From Cryobacterium suzukii (GTDB lineage Bacteria > Actinomycetota > Actinomycetes > Actinomycetales > Microbacteriaceae): a stretch of DNA of 64,000 bases. The notes below the pieces were generated by a model that saw only the letters and a program-made list of their open reading frames with translations, was not told the origin of the DNA and did not search any database. This document shows positions 17,901-25,443 of the stretch, one piece after another. Made by a program: the position numbers and the translations under genes. The stretch is taken from NCBI RefSeq assembly GCF_004403185.1, contig NZ_SOHJ01000001.1, forward strand, positions 94,836-158,835. The letters run 5' to 3'. Positions within the stretch are counted from its first letter, which is position 1; each line of letters opens with the position of its first letter.

Positions 17901-18432
17901 GGTAGTAGTGACCGTTGGCGGCGTTGAAGAACGTACCTTCCTTGTATTCGGTCACGGTCACGTCGAGTTCGATCGGGGCGCCAGACAGCGGTGCCGTCCA
18001 GGTCACGTTCGAGGCGAGTACTTGCGTGACCGATTCCGTCGTGCCGTGGAACGCGATGGATTGCACGCCAGACCACGCGGTGTAACCAAATTCGAGGGTG
18101 ACCCCCGAGGCGCCCGGATCAATGCCGAGCGATCCGCCGTCCAACGGCAGACTGACCACGGCGACAAGGTTGGCGGTCGCTACAGCGTCAATCCCGCTGA
18201 GCACTACAGGCACCGACACCGGGTTCTGGCCCGTGACAATGCCGTCGGTGACGCCAGCTCCGATTGCCGGGCCGACCGTGATAGACGGCGCGGCGACTGC
18301 GTGCGCTGGCAAGCCGAGCACCACAACGGGCAAAAAGACCAGGGCCACGATGACCGCCATAGCGGTTGCGAGCCGGCGGGTACGCCCCCAGCAAGTGGCG
18401 CGGTCAAACGTCTGCGTGGTGTGTGGCACCAT
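14899..18432 (-). CDS. Anchored surface protein with two C-type-lectin-like modules and FN3 domains
   Basis: The 1177-residue exported protein has a signal peptide (about residues 18-48, cleavage near VAA). Two similar modules follow, each a beta-rich segment (75-165 and 362-452) and a C-type lectin-like domain (171-315 and 457-623). Both lectin domains keep the EPN and WND motifs of the Ca2+/sugar site: 'GEPNNANGGEHYANTNYD' then RWND, and 'GEPNNNPSEHYAATNYN' then LWND. FN3-like domains lie at about 645-735, 862-950 and 957-1048. A transmembrane helix (about 1141-1161) and an RRRR/DDDD tail end it. The start has an AGAGGAA ribosome-binding site. A glycan-binding or adhesion role is inferred. 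Confidence 0.8.
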   Translation of the reverse strand: MVPHTTQTFDRATCWGRTRRLATAMAVIVALVFLPVVVLGLPAHAVAAPSITVGPAIGAGVTDGIVTGQNPVSVPVVLSGIDAVATANLVAVVSLPLDGGSLGIDPGASGVTLEFGYTAWSGVQSIAFHGTTESVTQVLASNVTWTAPLSGAPIELDVTVTEYKEGTFFNAANGHYYQAVTESAAISWTAASEKAAASTQFGLTGYLATLTSKQENLFSKNNINGANLWIGATDATVEGQWQWETGPEAGTRFWNGGMEGSPAAGQFSSWRLGEPNNANGGEHYANTNYDGVLGRWNDLPINWPEVKAYLVEFGGPNQQSTAVSASATGTLTASMPLAVGTGSGSAFVEGALTTPSATATTVPFSVQLQRFGTVPSPKLVATISLPANAGTLSVTNTTGLTLETGYLSFTDTPSLGFSGSQSVVTAVLDQYLVWNAPAGAAQTFDVSVSVSEKVENAFYNPDNGHYYAAYNLGGALTWAAADNYATSQTSYGMKGYLATITSAAENAFTATYTNAANAWLGASDQDTYINQNSDVQYTSQTSGQAAEGNWYWVRGPEAGTQFWEGVFNGSAVDGSFSSWQTGEPNNNPSEHYAATNYNTALGLWNDFHGGNSAVQTALIEFGGMPNEVSTAKSAIGTGTFITQTAPGIPSNVTVLQRGDSATVAWAAPTENGGTPITGYTVFDAGSGLGCTAWAPATSCVIEGLVSGTLYGFQVVARNAVAAGTDSPAGMAFAGLAGPSDTTPSALIGRPSGLPIMVDPTAFKSESYATARLYQAGGAVTFAILDADEDGYWDDDPTVAVTGNGTSDLTLSGPSEAIKAALAGAVSVTGGGLAGDYPVLLTATKGSLSPLQSTSEFSLAVHAAPSMPTAVTAVAGAGTATVSWTAPTELAGTSRYLVTASPGAQTCIADAPATSCTITGLTDRAPFTANVTFDVVAISAYAASLASVPSASVFVAATVPGVPDNITIVAKGASATVSWTAPANGGTSITGYRVFDAASGLGCTVAAPARSCVVAGLVLGASYDFRVTAINGVGGSALSATVVLTVPVATVGETGADGMAADTVTVSGSVAAARRDQVLSAFGVTETVEPTEAGELVVTGGSSVTDTDDGSASGTAESDDVDTSAEANTGWMSLTNWAQTSTIAGGSLLLILVAFAFWWFLIGRRRRQRDDDDGSTSF

Positions 18433-18618
18433 GATTTCCTCTTCTCACACATTCGGGCGCCATAGCCCAAATACCCCAAAGATCAGCATGGCAGTGCCCA
18501 CGTGCCCGAATCGTGGTTATGTACACCCAATAAGGGGAGTGGCCCCTCAGGCTGCCGACGATCGCTCGGGTACCCACAGTGATCCTTACTACCTGACAGA
18601 GATATGACTTCCACAACC

Positions 18619-18703
18619 GGCGCCGCTGACCATCGTTTTAGCGGATGGCCAGAGCCGACTGGTCACGCCGGCCGCGGCCGTGTCGATCTAGGTGAAGGCC
18701 TGA
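18619..18703 (+). pseudogene. Remnant of an mntR 3' end
   Basis: These 85 bases match mntR 14579-14663 at 79 of 85 positions, up to and including the stop codon, and the similarity stops there. Codons translate as 'APLTIVLADGQSRLVTPAAA' and onward, with the Trp codon TGG of mntR changed to the stop TAG at 18689-18691. No start or N-terminal domain precedes it. It lies just upstream of the surface-protein gene, on the opposite strand. Confidence 0.85.
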
Positions 18704-18770
18704 GCGGCCTATCCCTGATACTCCCATTGCACTGTCAGCGCGCACAGCTAGTACCGGTGTTACCTCAGTC

Positions 18771-19184
18771 GTGCGAAAGGCCACCCTGCCCACAGCGCTT
18801 GCTGAGGTCTTCCAGAAGGAACGTGTCATCAGCGGTGACCGCGGTACGACGATAGCCGGTGGGATGCCAACCCGCGCGATCATCCTCATCGATCTGACCG
18901 GCACATGGCTGATACGAAACGGCGCCGAGGCCAGCCTGGCCATGGGGCCTAAGCGACACACCCAAAACAGGGCCCAGACCATTGATGAGCAACTCGGCGA
19001 TAATGTTGTCGGTCTCTACCACCTGTCAGCGCTGACCGGCAGCCCGCTCATCACCCTGTTTCAACGCGAAGAAGACGCACTGCCAACTCGGCCAGACTTT
19101 CATCGTCTCGTCAACGACCCGTTATCGCAACGGCCTGTTGCGAGAGCTCCCACAAGCATTCAATATGGGGTGCGTGGAATGTAG
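18771..19184 (+). CDS. Hypothetical protein, possibly a truncated gene
   Basis: GTG 18771 opens a 137-residue frame. The frame is open back to 18696 without another good start, and there is no Shine-Dalgarno sequence. The product is soluble, with no hydrophobic helix and no motif I recognise; it contains 'RAIILIDLTGTWLIRNGAEA' and 'GLYHLSALTGSPLITLFQRE'. It lies in the scarred region between the mntR remnant and the HAD gene, so it may be the end of a broken gene rather than an intact one. Confidence 0.3.
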   Translation: MRKATLPTALAEVFQKERVISGDRGTTIAGGMPTRAIILIDLTGTWLIRNGAEASLAMGPKRHTQNRAQTIDEQLGDNVVGLYHLSALTGSPLITLFQREEDALPTRPDFHRLVNDPLSQRPVARAPTSIQYGVRGM

Positions 19185-19392
19185 TGCCGACATGGCTAGC
19201 CGAGAAATCAGGGCTGCGTACAGTCAAACTAAAAAAGCAAGAGTCTAAAAGACTCATGCGCTGACCCGGGTTGGTCACCGCTGGCCCGAGCGCGCTGGCG
19301 ATTTCGGGTCACGGCGCGGCATCCGCTTATTTGAGGCGAACCGGGCGGAAACGTTGCGCGGCTAGGCTGGAGTCGACGAGAAGGGACGCCTG

Positions 19393-20193
19393 ATGGCACG
19401 ACGCGACGAAATCGAATGCTGGCTCACCGACATGGACGGTGTGCTCGTACACGAGAATCAGGCCCTCCCGGGGGCGGCCGAGCTGCTGCAGCAATGGACC
19501 GACGCTGGCACGCCGTTTCTAGTGCTCACCAATAACTCCATCTTTACGCCCCGCGACCTGAGCGCCCGGCTGCGCTCGAGCGGGCTGAACGTGCCCGAGG
19601 ACCGCATCTGGACCTCCGCGCTCGCAACGGCAGACTTTCTGAAGTCTCAGGCCTCCAATGGCACGGCCTTCGTGATCGGCGAGGTCGGCATCACGACCGC
19701 GCTGCACGAAGCCGGGTTCATCATGACCGAGGCTGACCCCGACTATGTAGTGGTCGGCGAGACGCGCAACTACTCGTTCGAGGCGATCACGAAGGCGATT
19801 CGGCTGATCCTCGGCGGAGCGCGGTTCATCGCGACCAATCCGGATGCGACCGGACCGAGCAAGGACGGCCCGATGCCGGCAACCGGCGCGATTTCGGCGC
19901 TGATCACCAAGGCCACCGGCATGGAGCCCTATGTCGTCGGCAAGCCCAACCCGATGATGTTCCGCTCGGCGATGAACAAGATCGGTGCGCACTCGGAGAA
20001 CACGGGCATGATCGGTGACCGCATGGACACCGACATCGTCGCGGGCATCGAGGCCGGGCTGCACACGATTCTTGTAATGACCGGTATCAGCGACGAGGCC
20101 GAGATCAACCGGTACCCGTTTCGGCCAGACGAGATCGTGGCCGGCGTGCACGAGCTGCTCTCGACCGAGCCGATCGAGAGCGACGAAATCTAG
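19393..20193 (+). CDS. HAD-superfamily IIA phosphatase (NagD-like)
   Basis: The 266-residue cytosolic phosphatase acts on a small phosphate ester, such as a nucleotide or sugar phosphate. The nucleophile motif reads 'LTDMDGVLVHENQALPGA', motif II is 'FLVLTNNS', and the C2 cap is followed by 'VVGKPNPMMF' and the metal motif 'MIGDRMDTDIVAGIEAG'. It is the length of the NagD/4-nitrophenylphosphatase group. GAGAAGGGA lies eight bases before the ATG, and a TAGGCT -10 candidate is at 19363-19368. Confidence 0.87.
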   Translation: MARRDEIECWLTDMDGVLVHENQALPGAAELLQQWTDAGTPFLVLTNNSIFTPRDLSARLRSSGLNVPEDRIWTSALATADFLKSQASNGTAFVIGEVGITTALHEAGFIMTEADPDYVVVGETRNYSFEAITKAIRLILGGARFIATNPDATGPSKDGPMPATGAISALITKATGMEPYVVGKPNPMMFRSAMNKIGAHSENTGMIGDRMDTDIVAGIEAGLHTILVMTGISDEAEINRYPFRPDEIVAGVHELLSTEPIESDEI

Positions 20194-20245
20194 GCGCCTC
20201 CAGCCGGTTTGTTTAGCGATCCGTGTGCGTGCGCCGGTGCTGGAA

Positions 20246-21004
20246 TCAGTACACCGTGTATCCACCGTCGGCTACGAGCACCGAGCCGGTGATGAACGAC
20301 GCAGCCTCACTCGCGAGGAAGACGACACAGGGTGCGATCTCCTCTGGCAGGGCGAACCGCTGCTGCGGCGCGTCCTCGACCCAGTAGCGCTGAAATTCCG
20401 GCCGGTCGACGGGAGACATGTCCGTTTTCACGTAGCCAGGGGCAACGGCGTTGACCCGAATTCCCAGCGGTGCCCACTCGGCGGCGAGGGAACGGGTCAG
20501 GTGATGCACCGCAGCCTTGGAGGCGTTGTACGCCGGCTGCATCTGCGGGCGGTTCACGATAATGCCCGACATCGAGCCGATGTTGACGATGGCCCCCTTG
20601 CCCTCAGTGCGCATGTGCGCGCCCACCGAGAGGCTCGCCTTCCAGAGCGCACGCACGTTGAGATCCCAGACCGCGGCCCACTCGTCGTCGGTCACGTCGA
20701 ACGCCGGTGCGTGGTAGCAGGTGCCGGCGTTGTTCACCAGAATGTCGATCTTGCCGAGGCCGGCGATGGCCTCCTCGGTCATGCGCGCGACCTGGTCGTC
20801 TTTCGTGATGTCGGCCTGGATCGTGACGAAGTCGTGGCCGGCAGCCGCTGCCTCCACGGCGACGGCAGCGTTGCGCTCCGCGCTGCGCCCGGCGATCGCG
20901 ACGTGTGCGCCGGCCTGGGCCAGCGCGAAGGCGAAGGCCCTACCCAGGCCCTGGTTGCCGCCGGTGACCAGGGCTGTTTTGCCCTCGAGGCTGAATACGT
21001 TCAT
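20246..21004 (-). CDS. SDR-family oxidoreductase
   Basis: The 252-residue classical SDR has the NAD(P) motif TGGNQGLG, NNAG, a catalytic Ser in 'NIGSMSGIIVNRP', YNASK, and the C-terminal 'LVADGGYTVY'. The sequence pattern is that of gluconate-5-dehydrogenase-like or polyol dehydrogenases. ATG 21004 is chosen for its GGAG ribosome-binding site eight bases upstream; the longer frame from 21109 runs into the upstream gene. It is 25 bp downstream of a sorbitol/xylitol-type dehydrogenase gene, so the two probably act in one polyol or sugar-acid pathway. Confidence 0.85.
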   Translation of the reverse strand: MNVFSLEGKTALVTGGNQGLGRAFAFALAQAGAHVAIAGRSAERNAAVAVEAAAAGHDFVTIQADITKDDQVARMTEEAIAGLGKIDILVNNAGTCYHAPAFDVTDDEWAAVWDLNVRALWKASLSVGAHMRTEGKGAIVNIGSMSGIIVNRPQMQPAYNASKAAVHHLTRSLAAEWAPLGIRVNAVAPGYVKTDMSPVDRPEFQRYWVEDAPQQRFALPEEIAPCVVFLASEAASFITGSVLVADGGYTVY

Positions 21005-21029
21005 GGTGGTGCTCCGGTTTCTCTCTGGG

Positions 21030-22067
21030 TTAGTTCGGGTAGACGATGGACTTGAGGCTGTCGTCGTTTCGGTCGCTGTCGAGGGCTTCCGCGACGTGCT
21101 CGAGATCAAATTTGCCGGTCACGAGGGAGTCGAGGTCAACCTGTCCGGAGGCGACGAGGTGGATGGCCGTTGGCCAGGTGTCCACGTAACGGAAGATGCC
21201 GGTGACCGTAATTTCCAGGTTCTGAATGTGCGACACCGGCAGAATCATCTCGGGACTCCCGAGCCCCACCAGAACGACCGTGCCGGCCGGTCGTACCGAG
21301 CGGATGCCGCTGTCGACGGCCCGCGCAGACCCGCTCGCGTCGATGAACGCGTTCACGTCGAGGTTGAGTGCTGCCGGGTCTTCGGCCACAGGATCGATGA
21401 CCCGGGTGGCGCCGAATTTCAAGGCCCGCTCCCGCTTCGCCGCTATGAGGTCCGAGACAATGATCTCGCTTGCCCCGAAGGCCCGCGCGGTCTGGGCGGT
21501 GATGATGCCGATCGGACCGGCCCCGGCGATGAGGATCGAAGAGCCCGGAACGATCTGGGCCTTACGGACACTCGCGATGGCAACGGAAAGCGGCTCCAGC
21601 AGGGCAGCGGCCTCAAACGACACCGAGTCGCCAATCGCGTGGGCGAATTCGGTCTGGATCGTCACGTAGCCGCAGAAGGCCCCGTCAATGGGCGGCGTCG
21701 CGTAGAACTCCATCTTCGAGCACAGGTTGTACCGACCGGCACGGCATTCGCGGCACAGGCGGCACGGACGCTGGGGTTCCACGGCCACCCGCTCCCCGAT
21801 GCGGGCGGGGTCGACGTCGACTCCGACCCCCACGATGGTGCCGCTGAGCTCATGGCCGAGAACCAGGGGCGCGTCGACGATGAAGTCACCGATTCGGCCT
21901 TCGCGGTAGTAATGCACGTCTGAGCCGCAGACGCCGACCGCGGCGACCTTGACCAGCACCTCGTCGGCATCGACCGTGGGCACGGGGCGCTCCTCAATCG
22001 TCAGCTCCTGTTGTTTCAGCAAAACGCTCGTGCGCATTGTCGTCGGCCGCGTGGGTGAGTTGGTCAT
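21030..22067 (-). CDS. Zinc-dependent polyol dehydrogenase (sorbitol/xylitol type)
   Basis: The medium-chain dehydrogenase of 345 residues oxidises a polyol with NAD+. The catalytic zinc site is seen in 'VGVCGSDVHYY' and 'GHELSG', and the structural zinc site in 'CRLCRECRAGRYNLC' with four Cys. 'YATPPIDGAFCGY' and the HYYREG segment are typical of xylitol/L-iditol dehydrogenases. The Rossmann motif is 'AGAGPIGI'. ATG 22067 is used; ATG 22037 and 22079 are possible. It is followed by an SDR gene. An FGGY kinase of xylulokinase type at 42.7 kb might serve the product. Confidence 0.85.
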   Translation of the reverse strand: MTNSPTRPTTMRTSVLLKQQELTIEERPVPTVDADEVLVKVAAVGVCGSDVHYYREGRIGDFIVDAPLVLGHELSGTIVGVGVDVDPARIGERVAVEPQRPCRLCRECRAGRYNLCSKMEFYATPPIDGAFCGYVTIQTEFAHAIGDSVSFEAAALLEPLSVAIASVRKAQIVPGSSILIAGAGPIGIITAQTARAFGASEIIVSDLIAAKRERALKFGATRVIDPVAEDPAALNLDVNAFIDASGSARAVDSGIRSVRPAGTVVLVGLGSPEMILPVSHIQNLEITVTGIFRYVDTWPTAIHLVASGQVDLDSLVTGKFDLEHVAEALDSDRNDDSLKSIVYPN

Positions 22068-22124
22068 AATTGCTCGCATTTCTACACGGAGTGTGGAATG
22101 GACGTCATTGTCGCTCGACCAGGG

Positions 22125-23429
22125 TCAGGCAGCTGGACCGGCTCCCATGATGCTGGCCGTGAGCGGCTCGGCCGCGGCTCGGCTCGCGAAGCAGTAGTAG
22201 TAGCGGGGCTCATCGGTCCACTGTTCTTCGCTGATCGGATAGCTCCCCTGCATCTGCAGATTCGGGTAGGCGCCGGCCGCATTCAGGTCGAGGATGCCGG
22301 GTGCCGTGCACAGCAGGTTGATCTGGGCCGCGAGTGCTGCCTCCCCCGGAAAGGCCGTGGTCGCGTCGCCGCCAAAGTTGCCGCGATACACGAGCTGGGC
22401 CGTGTGTGCGGCTGCACAATCGAAGACCGTGAAATCCTCCGCCCACGGGGACGCATACGGTTCGAGGCACTCGCCACCAAACAGGGTGTTCCACTCGTGC
22501 ACTCCAGCAGCCTGCGCCGCAGTGATCTCCGGGGTCGGCGTGGGTGTGAGCGTCGGCGTCGGCGTCGCGGATTGGGTCGGTGCCGGCGCCGCTACCGGGC
22601 TCGCGACGAGACGCTGGCCGAGATAGAACAGCCCCACGAGCACGACGAGGGCGAGTAATCCGACGGATGTCCAGACCAGGGCCGCCTGGGTCGCTCCGGG
22701 AGCGCCGCGCCGGGACCGGTGGCGGCTCTGCGCCTCGGTGTGCGTTGGCTGGTCGGCTTCGGCTTCGGCTTCGGCTTCGGCTTCGGCTTCGGCTTCGGCC
22801 AAGCGGATGCTCGCCCCAGAGTCGGGCGCGTCAGCATCCTGTGCAGAGACGGGAAGCAGCTCGGTTGCGGCCGTGACCTGCTGTTCGACCGCCTCGGGCG
22901 CGACAGCGGCCACCGGTGCCGGTGTGGTTAGCTCGGGCGTGATCGGCTCGGGCGTGATCGGGTCGGGCGTGATCGGGTCGACACCTGCAGCGGGCTGTGG
23001 GGCCAGGTCTGGCTCACTATCGGTCGGCGGAACGGCTTGCTGCTCGACAGCAGTGGCTGGTTCATCGTCATCCGCTGAATCGGAGTATCCACTGGGCTCA
23101 ACCTCAGCGCTGTCAGCTTCAGGTTCGACCGGTTGCGGCAGCGGAGTCGTCCACCAGGGAGGCGGCCCGGCGGGCGCTGCCGGAACGGGCGGCTCAACGG
23201 GCTCTGCAACCTCGGGCTCGGCTGCGACCGGCTTGGCGCGACGCGCGCGGCGACCAAAGCGGCTCGCGGGTGCGGCGGCATCCGTTTTCGCGTCGTCCGT
23301 CTTGACGGCGTCCGTTTTCGCGTCATCTGAAGCTTCGGCGGCTGAGTCATCAGGCGAGTCAGCAGCAGCGGCGCCCGGGTTGAGCTGCGACGCGAGCCAG
23401 TCGATTCCCCGCTCGTCGTCTGGTCCCAC
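22125..23429 (-). CDS. Membrane protein with septum-formation-like extracytoplasmic domain
   Basis: The 434-residue protein has a long acidic, Pro/Ala-rich cytoplasmic region (residues 1-245), one transmembrane helix (about 250-272), a TPTPT linker, and a C-terminal extracytoplasmic domain (about 305-425) with paired Cys, as in 'LFGGECLEPY' and 'VFDCAAAHTAQLVYRG'. This matches the actinobacterial Septum_form domain, whose role is poorly known. Two coding tandem repeats give (EA)n and PITPE blocks. The GTG start overlaps the pyrE stop by one base (TAGTG), so translation is probably coupled to pyrE. Confidence 0.65.
   Translation of the reverse strand: MGPDDERGIDWLASQLNPGAAAADSPDDSAAEASDDAKTDAVKTDDAKTDAAAPASRFGRRARRAKPVAAEPEVAEPVEPPVPAAPAGPPPWWTTPLPQPVEPEADSAEVEPSGYSDSADDDEPATAVEQQAVPPTDSEPDLAPQPAAGVDPITPDPITPEPITPELTTPAPVAAVAPEAVEQQVTAATELLPVSAQDADAPDSGASIRLAEAEAEAEAEAEAEADQPTHTEAQSRHRSRRGAPGATQAALVWTSVGLLALVVLVGLFYLGQRLVASPVAAPAPTQSATPTPTLTPTPTPEITAAQAAGVHEWNTLFGGECLEPYASPWAEDFTVFDCAAAHTAQLVYRGNFGGDATTAFPGEAALAAQINLLCTAPGILDLNAAGAYPNLQMQGSYPISEEQWTDEPRYYYCFASRAAAEPLTASIMGAGPAA
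22754..22795 (+). repeat. Hexanucleotide tandem repeat (CGGCTT)7
   Basis: There are seven perfect copies of CGGCTT inside the septum-formation-like gene, encoding an Ala-Glu run on the minus strand. The unit is a multiple of three, so slippage would change length without a frameshift. Confidence 0.95.
22931..22980 (+). repeat. 15-bp tandem repeat, 3.3 copies
   Basis: The copies start at 22931, 22946 and 22961 and have the form GCTCGGGCGTGATCG, with one variant base in the third. They encode PITPD/PITPE blocks on the minus strand. Confidence 0.9.
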
Positions 23430-23977
23430 TAGTTGAGCCCTAGATCCTCGAGGGAGATCGCGGCGAAGTAGGGGTAGCCAGCAGCCTCGATCACTTCGCG
23501 GGCACCGGTGTTGCGGTCGACCACGACGGCGACGCCAGCGATCTCGGCACCAACCTTGAGCAAGGCTTCGACGGCGGCGAGAGGGGAACCACCGGTGGTC
23601 GAGGTGTCTTCGAGCACGATCACGCGCTTGCCGGCGAGGTCGGGGCCTTCAACCTGGCGGCCGCGGCCGTGATCCTTGGGCTCCTTGCGCACGACGAACG
23701 CGTCATAGGTCGCGCCGCGGGCAGCACCCTGGTGCATGACCGCAGCGGCGATCGGGTCGGCCCCCATGGTCATGCCTCCAACAGCAACCACATCCGGAAC
23801 ATCCTTGATGAGGTCGAGCATGACCTGCCCGATCAACGGCGCAACCCGATGGTCGAGGCTCACCCGGCGTAGGTCCACGTAATATGTGGCCTTTTTGCCG
23901 CTGGTGAGAACGAAGTCTCCGTGAAAAACGGCCTCGGCCGAGATGAAGTCGATGAGTTTCTGCCGTGTATCAGTCAC
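23429..23977 (-). CDS. pyrE: Orotate phosphoribosyltransferase
   Basis: PyrE joins orotate and PRPP to form OMP in de novo pyrimidine synthesis. The 182-residue protein has the PRPP-binding loop 'VIVLEDTSTTGGS' near residue 115, the flexible catalytic loop with 'VRKEPKDHGRGRQVEG', and 'FVLTSGKKATYYVDLR' near the N-terminus. GTG 23977 is chosen because TAAACT lies seven bases upstream; the longer frame from 24094 has a basic, non-conserved extension. The downstream membrane-protein gene overlaps its stop. Confidence 0.93.
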   Translation of the reverse strand: MTDTRQKLIDFISAEAVFHGDFVLTSGKKATYYVDLRRVSLDHRVAPLIGQVMLDLIKDVPDVVAVGGMTMGADPIAAAVMHQGAARGATYDAFVVRKEPKDHGRGRQVEGPDLAGKRVIVLEDTSTTGGSPLAAVEALLKVGAEIAGVAVVVDRNTGAREVIEAAGYPYFAAISLEDLGLN

Positions 23978-23984
23978 AATCGCC

Positions 23985-23990
23985 AGTTTA
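23985..23990 (-). promoter_or_regulatory. -10 element TAAACT of leaderless pyrE
   Basis: The minus-strand TAAACT ends seven bases before the GTG start of pyrE. There is no Shine-Dalgarno sequence. Confidence 0.45.
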
Positions 23991-24093
23991 GGGCATGCCC
24001 AGCAGGCCGAACGTGGTCGCCAACAGGCGCGACGGGAGAAGGCTTTTTCACGTGGTGTTCGAGTTTTCGGGCGGCAATCGGGCCTGCCTCCCA

Positions 24094-25407
24094 CTACCGC
24101 TGCTGGAATACGCGCCGCGACACCCCGATGCTGCAGAGGGACAGGGCCGCGATCGCCACGAGGTAGTACCCCGGCACGAGCAGCGAACCGGTCGTGCTGA
24201 TGAGGAACGTGAGAATGAACGGGGCGAATCCGCCGAACACGGTCACGCCGATGTTGTAACCGAGCGACAACCCCGTCGTGCGAATCTGCACGGGGAACAT
24301 TGCTGACATGATCGCCGGCAGCGGCGCGAAGTACGCCGTGGCCAGCGCGCCGAGAACCAGCTCGATGCCGATCATGGTCACAAGGTTGGGCGACTGGTTC
24401 AGCAGTATGAACAGGGGAACGCCGAGTACGAGCGTTCCCGCGGCCGCCCAGGTCATCACTCGGGCCGGTCCCACCCGGTCGGCGAGCTTACCGATGAACG
24501 GCGAGCCGACGCTCATGATCACGCCGAACACCAGCGTGGAGACGAACGCCGCAGCGGTGGGCATGCCCAGATTCACGATGGCATAGGTGGGCATGAACAG
24601 TGCAATGTACACGCCCACCGACCCGAGCGCCACGACGCCCACCATTGTCCAGAGGCGTCCAGCATTCGCGATGAAGGTCTCTTTCAGCGGTGACGTCGAC
24701 GGCGTCATGGTCAGAAATTCCGGGGTGTCCTGCATCTTTGAGCGGATGTACCAACCCACCGGGCCGATCAGTAGCGCGAAAATGAACGGAACACGCCAGC
24801 CCCAGCTTTCGAGGCTTTGCTGGCTCAGGTAGTTGTTCAGGACGAAACCAAACAGCCCGGCTAGTAGTATCGCGGCGCCCTGTGTGGCCACCTGCCAGCT
24901 TCCGTAGAACGCCTTGCGGTGCGGTGCGTACTCGATGAGGAACGCGGTCGCGGTGCCGAATTCCCCGCCGGCGGCGAAGCCGGTCAGCAACCGGGCCACG
25001 AGAATGATCGCGGCAGCGGTCACCCCGATCGTGGCGGCCGTGGGGGCCAGCACGATCAAAAGCGTGCCGAGGAACATCACCGAGATGGACACGAGCATGC
25101 CAGCCTTGCGCCCGGCGCGGTCCGCATAGCGCCCGATCAGGATGCCGCCGAGCGGCCGCATGATGAATGAGACGCCGAACGACGCGAAGGCGAGCAGCAG
25201 CGACGCCGTCTCGTCGGCCGTGGGAAAGAACAACTTCGCGATGGTCACGGCGAAGGTGCCGTAGACGATCACGTCGAACCATTCCAGCCCGTTGCCAATG
25301 GATGCGGCCACGACCGCCTTTCGGGCCTGCCTGCGCCTTTCGGCGAGGGCGGGGCCATCCGTTTGGGACGTGCCGGAAACGGCGGGGACTGCTGACGCGT
25401 TGGTCAT
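24094..25407 (-). CDS. MFS transporter, metabolite:H+ symporter (MHS) family
   Basis: The 437-residue permease has twelve hydrophobic helices. The N-terminal signature 'SIGNGLEWFDVIVYGTFA' and the loop 'GRYADRAGRKAGMLVSI' identify the MHS branch, which takes up organic acids such as dicarboxylates or alpha-ketoglutarate, or osmolytes. It is the last gene of a four-gene unit with a deacylase-like hydrolase, a MatC-type carrier and a maleate-isomerase-like enzyme, so its substrate is probably an organic acid of that pathway. Confidence 0.85.
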   Translation of the reverse strand: MTNASAVPAVSGTSQTDGPALAERRRQARKAVVAASIGNGLEWFDVIVYGTFAVTIAKLFFPTADETASLLLAFASFGVSFIMRPLGGILIGRYADRAGRKAGMLVSISVMFLGTLLIVLAPTAATIGVTAAAIILVARLLTGFAAGGEFGTATAFLIEYAPHRKAFYGSWQVATQGAAILLAGLFGFVLNNYLSQQSLESWGWRVPFIFALLIGPVGWYIRSKMQDTPEFLTMTPSTSPLKETFIANAGRLWTMVGVVALGSVGVYIALFMPTYAIVNLGMPTAAAFVSTLVFGVIMSVGSPFIGKLADRVGPARVMTWAAAGTLVLGVPLFILLNQSPNLVTMIGIELVLGALATAYFAPLPAIMSAMFPVQIRTTGLSLGYNIGVTVFGGFAPFILTFLISTTGSLLVPGYYLVAIAALSLCSIGVSRRVFQQR

Positions 25408-25443
25408 GGGATTCTTTCTGTGCCGAAGAGGTGTGCGATCAGG

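Noticed and set aside
19231..19255. GAGTC-TAAAA-GACTC hairpin with a T-rich run on the minus strand
   Set aside because: The stem is only five base pairs and no minus-strand gene ends there, so a terminator call is not supported.
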